Source: Terrimonas_A sp036262095 (GTDB taxonomy: Bacteria > Bacteroidota > Bacteroidia > Chitinophagales > Chitinophagaceae). From it: 27,024 nt of DNA. The notes under the pieces are model-generated. The model made no database searches, was not told the origin of the DNA, and was given only the letters and a program-made list of their open reading frames with translations. The position numbers and the translations under genes are program-made. Positions 21,689-27,024 of the stretch are shown here, piece by piece; the stretch's first letter is position 1; each line of letters begins with the position of its first letter. The DNA is taken from the NCBI GenBank assembly GCA_036262095.1, contig DATAJQ010000135.1:1-27024 (forward strand), in the 5' to 3' direction.

Positions 21689-22435
21689 ATGAGCAAAGTA
21701 ATCATCATAGACGACGAGCCTCTTGCAAGAAGCATCGTAAAAGAATATTTGCAAAAGCATCCCGAGCTGGAACTGATAACCGAATGCGGTGACGGATTTG
21801 AAGGCGTGAAAGCCATTCAGCAACACCAGCCCGACCTGATCTTTCTCGATATTCAAATGCCCAAGATCAATGGCTTTGAAATGCTTGAACTGATAGAACA
21901 ACCACCCAATGTGATCTTCACTACCGCCTTTGATGAATATGCCATCAAAGCATTTGAAGCACATGCTATCGACTACCTCTTAAAACCTTTCAACCAGGAA
22001 AGGTTTGATAAAGCCGTTGCCAAATGGATGGAACAGCAGCAAAACAATACCAATGCCTCCGCCAAAACAGAAGAACTGCTTGATACAGCTTCCCAATCGC
22101 CTTCACAAAGCCATCGCGTGGTAGTGAAAAACGGCAGCAAGATCAAGATCATTCCCGTGCATGATATCTTTTATCTCGAAGCTGCCGATGATTATGTGAA
22201 GATCCATACGCAGGAGGGCTATTTCCTGAAGAATAAAACCATGAGCCATTTTGAGCAGGTGCTGGATGGGCAGCAGTTTGTACGCTCTCATCGTTCTTAT
22301 ATAGTGAACGTGCAGCAGATCACACGAATTGATCCCTATGAAAAGGATAATCATGTGGCGATACTCCGTTCAGGATTGAAAGTGCCGGTGAGCAGAGGGG
22401 GATATGGGAAATTGAAAGCTGTACTGGGACTTTAA
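21689..22435 (+). CDS. LytTR-family response regulator
   Basis: The 248-residue protein has an N-terminal receiver domain with acidic residues DDE at 8-10, the phosphorylated aspartate at 54 (IFLDIQMP), a threonine near 79 and a lysine near 99 (YLLKPF). A variable linker leads to the LytTR DNA-binding domain from about 145 (IIPVHDIFYLEAADDYVKIH, then FVRSHRSYIVNV). It is the partner of the kinase directly upstream, separated by the AT-rich heptamer element, which may give it its own promoter. Its targets probably include this operon. Confidence 0.95.
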   Translation: MSKVIIIDDEPLARSIVKEYLQKHPELELITECGDGFEGVKAIQQHQPDLIFLDIQMPKINGFEMLELIEQPPNVIFTTAFDEYAIKAFEAHAIDYLLKPFNQERFDKAVAKWMEQQQNNTNASAKTEELLDTASQSPSQSHRVVVKNGSKIKIIPVHDIFYLEAADDYVKIHTQEGYFLKNKTMSHFEQVLDGQQFVRSHRSYIVNVQQITRIDPYEKDNHVAILRSGLKVPVSRGGYGKLKAVLGL

Positions 22436-22440
22436 AATAG

Positions 22441-22589
22441 TCTTGAGTCTTTAGCCGCGAATCAGAAGTCTGAGCTTTTATCAAAATAGAATAAGCTTTA
22501 CGACATCGAAAGAGTTATACAGATATTAGTAAGATACCAACTATTGACTATTGGCTTTCGACTAAAGACTCCCGACTCAGGACTCGAGT
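22441..22589. repeat. Heptamer-unit inverted element between converging genes, reaching into anmK
   Basis: The left arm has five 7-base units, mostly TCnnnAG, at 22441-22475 (TCTTGAG, TCTTTAG, CCGCGAA, TCAGAAG, TCTGAGC). The right arm has seven units, mostly CTnnnGA, at 22541-22589 (for example CTATTGA, CTTTCGA, CTAAAGA, CTCCCGA, CTCAGGA). The arms are reverse-complementary in consensus but differ in unit number. The right arm covers the stop and last codons of anmK (22577-22589). It lies between the regulator and anmK, which converge. Confidence 0.85.
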
Positions 22590-23668
22590 CCCATCCACAT
22601 TGCTCCTCCCACACTGTCCCTCTTCGATCCAGTAACAGAAGACAAAACATTATTCTCCTCCCTCCAGCGCAATACACCAATCAATGCCATGATCAATGCT
22701 TCTTTATATTGCACCAACTCTTTTTCCGGCACTACTACCTCGATACCAAGGCCGGCTAATTGTTCTCTGATCCTTTCTACCAGGTAACTGTTCAATGCAC
22801 CGCCACCTGTTGCAAGCAGTTTTGATTCTGCCGCTTCATGATTAGGCAAAGAAGTAATGGCATTCCTGATCTGGATAGCGATATGTTCTGCATACGTATG
22901 TAAAGCATCGGGTATACTCAGCCCGGCTGATTTGATCAATGGATAAACCGTATCTGTTCCAAAATCATTCGCCAGCGATTTTGGATAAGGCAATTGATAA
23001 TAGTCCAGCGCATTTAATTGATCAAGCAAGGCTTCATTCAAATGGCCTGATGCTGCCATCTTTCCATCTTCATCATATTCCCTGCCGGCTTCTGAAGCAA
23101 GCAGGTTGAGTACACGGTTGGCTGCACAGATATCGAACGCTGTATAGGATGCTCCGTTCATCGATATATTGGCAATGCCACCGAGGTTCAGGAAATAATC
23201 GTAACCCTGCAGTAGAAGTTTTTCCCCTATTGGTACAATGGGTGCCCCCTGGCCGCCAAGAGCGAGATCAAGTGAACGGAGATCGGTGACCACAGGAAGA
23301 TTTGTAACAGCAGCAATAGCTGCGCCATCACCTAATTGTGCAGTCATTTTTTTTGCAGGGATATGAAAAGTGGTATGCCCGTGTGACGCAACAAGGGCCA
23401 CCTGGTACTGCAATCCGTTTTCTTCAATGAACCGAAGCACCTGCTGTCCGATATAATCGCCATATTCAGTATGCAATAGCAAATAATCACGTGCGCTGAG
23501 TGAGGTGGCGGAGGAGAGGCGTTTGGTCCAATCTTCGCTGTAAGGATAGCAATCGGCATTTACGATCTCATAGGCCCATTTACCGCCGTTCTCATGCAGC
23601 TCTGTAAAAACAATGTCCAGCCCGTCGAGCGAACTGCCACTCATTAGTCCGATAGCCCTGTAGATCAT
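22577..23668 (-). CDS. anmK: Anhydro-N-acetylmuramic acid kinase
   Basis: AnmK opens and phosphorylates 1,6-anhydro-MurNAc from recycled peptidoglycan. The 363-residue protein begins with the family signature GLMSGSSLDG (7-16; the usual form is GLMSGTSLDG). It carries ALVASHGHTTFH, TDLRSLDLALGGQGAPIVP (128-146), NLGGIANISM (161-170), TAFDICAANRVLN and LLATGGGALNSYLVERI. Length and motifs are normal. Its last codons (GLES and stop) consist of heptamer-unit repeat sequence, so the C-terminus has probably been altered by that element. It is divergent from upp across a 69-base gap holding another heptamer array. No second recycling gene is present in the window. Confidence 0.95.
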   Translation of the reverse strand: MIYRAIGLMSGSSLDGLDIVFTELHENGGKWAYEIVNADCYPYSEDWTKRLSSATSLSARDYLLLHTEYGDYIGQQVLRFIEENGLQYQVALVASHGHTTFHIPAKKMTAQLGDGAAIAAVTNLPVVTDLRSLDLALGGQGAPIVPIGEKLLLQGYDYFLNLGGIANISMNGASYTAFDICAANRVLNLLASEAGREYDEDGKMAASGHLNEALLDQLNALDYYQLPYPKSLANDFGTDTVYPLIKSAGLSIPDALHTYAEHIAIQIRNAITSLPNHEAAESKLLATGGGALNSYLVERIREQLAGLGIEVVVPEKELVQYKEALIMALIGVLRWREENNVLSSVTGSKRDSVGGAMWMGLES

Positions 23669-23675
23669 GAATTAT

Positions 23676-23710
23676 ATTATAGATTTTAGATTTAAGCCTT
23701 TAGATTTGCC
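23676..23710 (+). repeat. Heptamer-unit array between anmK and upp, with a -7-like element
   Basis: Five 7-base units follow each other: ATTATAG, ATTTTAG, ATTTAAG, CCTTTAG and ATTTGCC. The last two overlap TAGATTTG at 23701-23708, an exact TAnnTTTG 29 bases before the upp ATG. The array occupies half of the intergenic space of these divergent genes. Confidence 0.7.
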
Positions 23711-23737
23711 AAAAGTAAGAAAGATAAACCTCTTCAG

Positions 23738-24388
23738 ATGGTCGTCAATCTAAGTGAACAGCACAGTCTTATTACCAATTGGGTAAGTGAGCTCCGGGAT
23801 ACAGAGGTCCAGACCGACCGTATGCGGTTTCGCCGCAACCTGGAAAGGATCGGCGAAGCGGCTGCTTACGAAATCAGCAAAGTATTGCCTTTTGTAGAAA
23901 AAGAAGTGCAAACGCCATTGGGCATTGCTACCAGCAAAGTGCTGCAGCATCAGCCGGTGCTGGCAACCATCCTGAGAGCCGGCCTGCCGCTGCACCAGGG
24001 TTTGCTGAACTATTTTGACAAAGCCGACAACGCATTCATTTCTGCCTACCGGAAACATAAAAAAGACGGCAGTTTTGAGATCAGCCTCGATTATATCTCC
24101 TGCCCGGAACTGGAAAACAGGGTGCTTATTATTTCCGACCCGATGCTGGCTACCGGCGCTTCGCTGGTAAAAACCATTCATTTCCTCAAGGAAGAGGGTC
24201 ATCCCAAAGAGATCCATATTGTTACAGCCATCGCCTGCACTGTGGGCATCGAATACGTAAAAAGGGAAGAGCCTTCCGTTACCATCTGGTGTGGCGATAT
24301 TGATGATGAGCTTACTGCCAAAGGCTATATTGTACCGGGCCTGGGGGATGCCGGTGATCTGGCTTTTGGAGTGAAAGTGCAGATGTAA
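23738..24388 (+). CDS. upp: Uracil phosphoribosyltransferase
   Basis: UPRT makes UMP from uracil and PRPP for pyrimidine salvage. The 216-residue protein has TILRAGLPLHQGLLNYF near 77-93, the PRPP-binding loop DPMLATGAS at 134-142 (after LIIS), and the uracil-binding C-terminal loop GYIVPGLGDAGDLAFG. The motifs show all the catalytic regions of the type I family. A TAGATTTG element 29 bases upstream is formed by a heptamer-unit array. The gene is single; porP lies 223 bases downstream. Confidence 0.96.
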   Translation: MVVNLSEQHSLITNWVSELRDTEVQTDRMRFRRNLERIGEAAAYEISKVLPFVEKEVQTPLGIATSKVLQHQPVLATILRAGLPLHQGLLNYFDKADNAFISAYRKHKKDGSFEISLDYISCPELENRVLIISDPMLATGASLVKTIHFLKEEGHPKEIHIVTAIACTVGIEYVKREEPSVTIWCGDIDDELTAKGYIVPGLGDAGDLAFGVKVQM

Positions 24389-24533
24389 GCAAGAGATCTT
24401 CATAAATCCCTAATTGCTAATCCATTAAATTATAGGCAATTTACCAACGCCAAGCAACGATCTTCAATTTTTGCAGGTCTTGAGATTGTTGTATTTTCCC
24501 GCTCCCGGATACTGTATTAAGGCAATTTCCAGG

Positions 24534-24590
24534 CTGGCCAGGCGTTTATGCTAAGGCTGGTAAAGCTTTGATTGGTATACGCCTGACCAG
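24534..24590 (+). promoter_or_regulatory. Long-range stem in the leader of the PorP/SprF gene
   Basis: CTGGCCAGGCGT at 24534-24545 pairs with ACGCCTGACCAG at 24579-24590 (11 of 12 positions; the stem can extend inward). The 33-base loop contains the palindrome AAAGCTTT. It lies 21 bases before the porP ATG. It may be leader RNA structure controlling translation. No family of riboswitch was recognised. Confidence 0.5.
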
Positions 24591-24611
24591 TGAAAAAACT
24601 TAATTGCTGAG

Positions 24612-25625
24612 ATGAAAAAATTCCTTTCGACCCTGATCGCCTGTGTTGTGCTGGCAAGTGTGTCAACTGCACAGGATCCCAATTTTTCACAATTCTTCGC
24701 TTCACCAATGACTCTCAACCCTGCTCTCACTGGCAAGTTTGACGGTGTTTACAGGTTTGCAGCGAACTACCGCAATCAGTGGCCGACCATCAGCAATGCA
24801 TATACCACCATGACCGCTTCTTTCGATATGGGTATCCTCAAAAACCGCATCCCCGAAAATGACCAGTTCGGTATCGGCTTCATGGGATACAGCGATAAAG
24901 CAGGCGATGGAGCTTTGAACAGTACTTATTTCGGTGTTTCACTTGCTTATCATAAAGGGTTGGATGAAAACGGCTACCATCAGATCGGGGCCGGCTTCCA
25001 GGGAACTTATATGAACAAACGGCTCAATACCAGCAAGCTTACATTCGGTGATCAGCTCACTCCTTTTGGATTTACCGGTGTTACGCAGGAAAGCTTTTCT
25101 TCCAGCCAGGTAAACCTGAATTATTTTGATGTGAATGCCGGTGTCATTTACACAGGTACCACCAATGGCTATAACAATTTTTATCTCGGTGCCTCCATGT
25201 ATCACCTCAACCGGCCAAAAGAAAGTTTTAATAAAGGCGATTTTGTGCTGAACATGCGTACCACTATCCAGGCCGGCGCCAAGATACCGGTAGGCACTTA
25301 CAACTCATTCCATTTTGCAGCTAACCATAGCATGCAGGCCAAAGCCAAAAACACCATGGTGGGCGGCGCTTTCTGTCTGAATGTAAATAACGATGAAGAG
25401 ATCCCTACGAATGTTTATCTCGGCACCTGGTACCGTTTTGAAGATGCTTTGATACCGTATGTGGGACTGGAATTCGGAGAATGGCATTTCGGCGCTTCCT
25501 ATGATGTAAATACTTCTTCCCTGAAAGCTGCTTCCAATTCGAGAGGCGGTGTGGAAATATCACTGATCTACGTTAAACGTCCTGTAGATCCGGGTGCAAA
25601 GAAGCTGAACTGCCCTAAGTTCTAA
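24612..25625 (+). CDS. PorP/SprF-family type IX secretion membrane protein
   Basis: The 337-residue protein has a signal peptide MKKFLSTLIACVVLASVSTA. The family hallmark DPNFSQFFASPMTLNPALTG follows from residue 22. The rest has the repeating beta-strand pattern of an outer-membrane barrel (QFGIGFMGYSDKAG, GAGFQGTYMNK, NLNYFDVNAGVIY, YVGLEFGEWHFGASYDV) and ends in KKLNCPKF. PorP/SprF proteins occur in type IX secretion and gliding systems, usually next to partners such as surface adhesins. Here no T9SS partner is adjacent; the next gene, after four bases, is a DctA-type symporter. It is preceded by a structured leader (24534-24590). Confidence 0.93.
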   Translation: MKKFLSTLIACVVLASVSTAQDPNFSQFFASPMTLNPALTGKFDGVYRFAANYRNQWPTISNAYTTMTASFDMGILKNRIPENDQFGIGFMGYSDKAGDGALNSTYFGVSLAYHKGLDENGYHQIGAGFQGTYMNKRLNTSKLTFGDQLTPFGFTGVTQESFSSSQVNLNYFDVNAGVIYTGTTNGYNNFYLGASMYHLNRPKESFNKGDFVLNMRTTIQAGAKIPVGTYNSFHFAANHSMQAKAKNTMVGGAFCLNVNNDEEIPTNVYLGTWYRFEDALIPYVGLEFGEWHFGASYDVNTSSLKAASNSRGGVEISLIYVKRPVDPGAKKLNCPKF

Positions 25626-25629
25626 GCAG

Positions 25630-26952
25630 ATGCGAAAGCTTTTCACCAATCTCACTTTCTGGGTTCTTATAGCCATTACTGCCGGTATATTGATCGGGCA
25701 TTTCAAACCTGCCCTTGCATTATATCCTGTATTGTCTGCGCCTTTCAAGCACACTGTTCTTGGGCAGGAAATGTCGATCGGCATTTCGATCAGTGAACTC
25801 CTGAGCGGTATCTTTATCAGCCTGGTCAAACTGTTCATCAATCCCATCATCTTCCTGACCATTACATTGGGAATTGTAAGCATGAGCAACCTTAAAAAGG
25901 TAGGACGCGTAGGCGCCAAATCCCTGCTCTATTTTGAAGTGGTCACCACTTTTGCCCTTGTGATCGGCGTTATTGCGGCCATCGTTATTCAGCCAGGCAG
26001 CGGTGTGGACACATCGGCTGTTAAAAGTGGCGACATCTCTCAATACACCCGTAGCAGCGAGGAATTCAGTTGGTGGAAGTTCCTGAAACAGAACTTCACT
26101 CTGCAGGTATTGATCCTGGCGATCCTCAGCGGTGTTGGTTTAAGTTTTTATGAAGGAAGGGAAAAAGTGGTCCGCTTTCTTAAACCGGTCTCTTACTATA
26201 TTTTCAAAGCATTGCACTGGGTAATGTTGCTGGCACCAATAGGCGCATTCGGCGGCATGGCTTACACAATCAGTAAGTATGGTATCAATACCTTATTGCC
26301 ATTAGCCAAACTGATGGGCACTGTTTATATCACCATGGCCATTTTCATTTTCGTGGTCTTATATTTTATTCTGCGGATGTACCGGGTAAGCATATTCCGG
26401 TTCCTCAAATATATCCGTGAAGAACTGCTGGTAGTTTTAGGTACTTCTTCTTCCGAAGCTGCACTGCCATCGCTGATGGAAAAACTGGAACGGATGGGTT
26501 GTTCCAAATCAGTAGTAGGGCTTGTAGTGCCTACCGGGTATTCTTTTAACCTGGATGGGACCACCATTTATCTGTCTATGTGCATGATCTTCCTCGCACA
26601 GGTCTTCAATGTTGAGCTCAGCTTTGCACAGGTGTTAAGCATCATCGGCATATTAATGCTCACTTCCAAAGGCGCGGCGGGAGTAACGGGCAGCGGATTT
26701 GCGGTGCTGGCATCCACACTTGCTACCATTAAGGTGATACCAATAGAAGGGCTTGCCCTGCTGTTGGGTGTCGACCGTTTTATGTCTGAAGCAAGGGCTA
26801 TCACCAATTTTATCGGGAACGGCGTAGCTACCATCTGGCTTGCCAATAATGAAAAGGAATTTGACCGGCAAAAAATGGAAAGGGCCTTCAGCAGGGTGGA
26901 TGAAACGGAAGATATAGTGAAGGATAATATCGAAGGCGAAACAATTGTTTAA
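25630..26952 (+). CDS. Dicarboxylate/amino acid:cation symporter (DctA/GltP type)
   Basis: The 440-residue inner-membrane transporter belongs to the DAACS family, which imports C4-dicarboxylates or acidic amino acids with protons or sodium. It has the first hairpin region KLFINPIIFLTITLGI, the serine-rich hairpin VVLGTSSSEAALPSLMEKLE, the substrate motif VVPTGYSFNLDGTTIYL and SKGAAGVTGSGF, and ends with DRFMSEARAITNFIGNGVAT. These motifs match Escherichia coli DctA closely, so C4-dicarboxylates are the likely substrate, but acidic amino acids remain possible. The gene starts four bases after porP and is probably co-transcribed. A probable minus-strand gene ends ten bases after its stop. Confidence 0.93.
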   Translation: MRKLFTNLTFWVLIAITAGILIGHFKPALALYPVLSAPFKHTVLGQEMSIGISISELLSGIFISLVKLFINPIIFLTITLGIVSMSNLKKVGRVGAKSLLYFEVVTTFALVIGVIAAIVIQPGSGVDTSAVKSGDISQYTRSSEEFSWWKFLKQNFTLQVLILAILSGVGLSFYEGREKVVRFLKPVSYYIFKALHWVMLLAPIGAFGGMAYTISKYGINTLLPLAKLMGTVYITMAIFIFVVLYFILRMYRVSIFRFLKYIREELLVVLGTSSSEAALPSLMEKLERMGCSKSVVGLVVPTGYSFNLDGTTIYLSMCMIFLAQVFNVELSFAQVLSIIGILMLTSKGAAGVTGSGFAVLASTLATIKVIPIEGLALLLGVDRFMSEARAITNFIGNGVATIWLANNEKEFDRQKMERAFSRVDETEDIVKDNIEGETIV

Positions 26953-26962
26953 GAACCGCAGT

Positions 26963-27024
26963 TCATTTAGGTTTTCCACTTACATACGGATTCCCTTTTA
27001 CATAAAACCGGTAAGGCAATAAAG
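26963..27024 (-). CDS. Probable C-terminal end of a minus-strand gene (runs off the window)
   Basis: Reading the minus strand from the window edge, one frame gives LLPYRFYVKGNPYVSGKPK and then TGA at 26963-26965. The other two minus-strand frames are less protein-like. It would converge with the symporter gene ten bases away, a spacing typical of this genome. The family cannot be told from 19 residues, so this remains tentative. Confidence 0.4.
   Translation of the reverse strand, partial: LLPYRFYVKGNPYVSGKPK

Noticed and set aside
22441..22589. CRISPR array
   Set aside because: Units are 7 bases without spacers, and no cas gene is present.
23750..24403. 217-codon open frame on the minus strand
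   Set aside because: It is antisense to upp, whose motifs are complete.

Overview
The window looks like a chromosomal segment from a Bacteroidota bacterium, probably of the family Chitinophagaceae. Four things point there: a short primary sigma factor without region 1.1, a type IX secretion PorP/SprF-family protein, a LytS/LytTR two-component pair, and repeated promoter-like TAnnTTTG elements, the Bacteroidota -7 consensus. The family-level placement is inferred from protein resemblance, not from a search.

Layout. 1-3624 carries the end of a START-like gene (minus strand), the primary sigma factor, ffh and rpsP. 3729-4244 is rimM. A minus-strand block follows (4207-5937: DinB-fold protein, Crp/Fnr regulator, unknown protein), then DNA polymerase IV (6056-7213). 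7282-9002 is a tight lrp-exporter-small ABM-like operon with a strong double operator in front. Next come an M20 dipeptidase, an Hsp15-like S4 protein and trmD (10973-11650). After a 515-base gap come a fatty acid desaturase, adenine deaminase, a lipoprotein, and a very large minus-strand beta-propeller/amidohydrolase (15770-19036). 19306-22435 holds a LiaF-like membrane protein, a DUF4288-like protein, a LytS-type histidine kinase and a LytTR response regulator. The end carries anmK (minus), upp, a PorP/SprF gene, a DctA-type symporter and the probable 3' end of a minus-strand gene.

How genes fit together. Ribosome and protein-targeting genes (ffh, rpsP, rimM, trmD) form the classical cluster, but here trmD lies 6.7 kb away behind an inserted set of accessory genes. 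Adenine deaminase and uracil phosphoribosyltransferase serve nucleobase salvage, and AnmK serves cell-wall recycling. The LiaF-like, DUF4288, kinase and regulator genes are probably one envelope-sensing unit.

The most unusual layer is non-coding. Many intergenic gaps contain elements built from short phased units, often as facing inverted arms. One class has a strict 7-base period (2993-3053, 5995-6022, 21591-21684, 22441-22589, 23676-23710), with different unit sequences at different sites. The other has a 9-base (C/A)RCAAAGA-type unit folded into long hairpins (1484-1593, 10454-10522, and a variant at 15666-15761). Several supply promoter-like elements or sit between converging genes. A second pattern is four genes whose -7-like element ends only 4-5 bases before the start codon, predicting leaderless mRNAs. 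No tRNA, rRNA, CRISPR array, transposase or phage gene was recognised.
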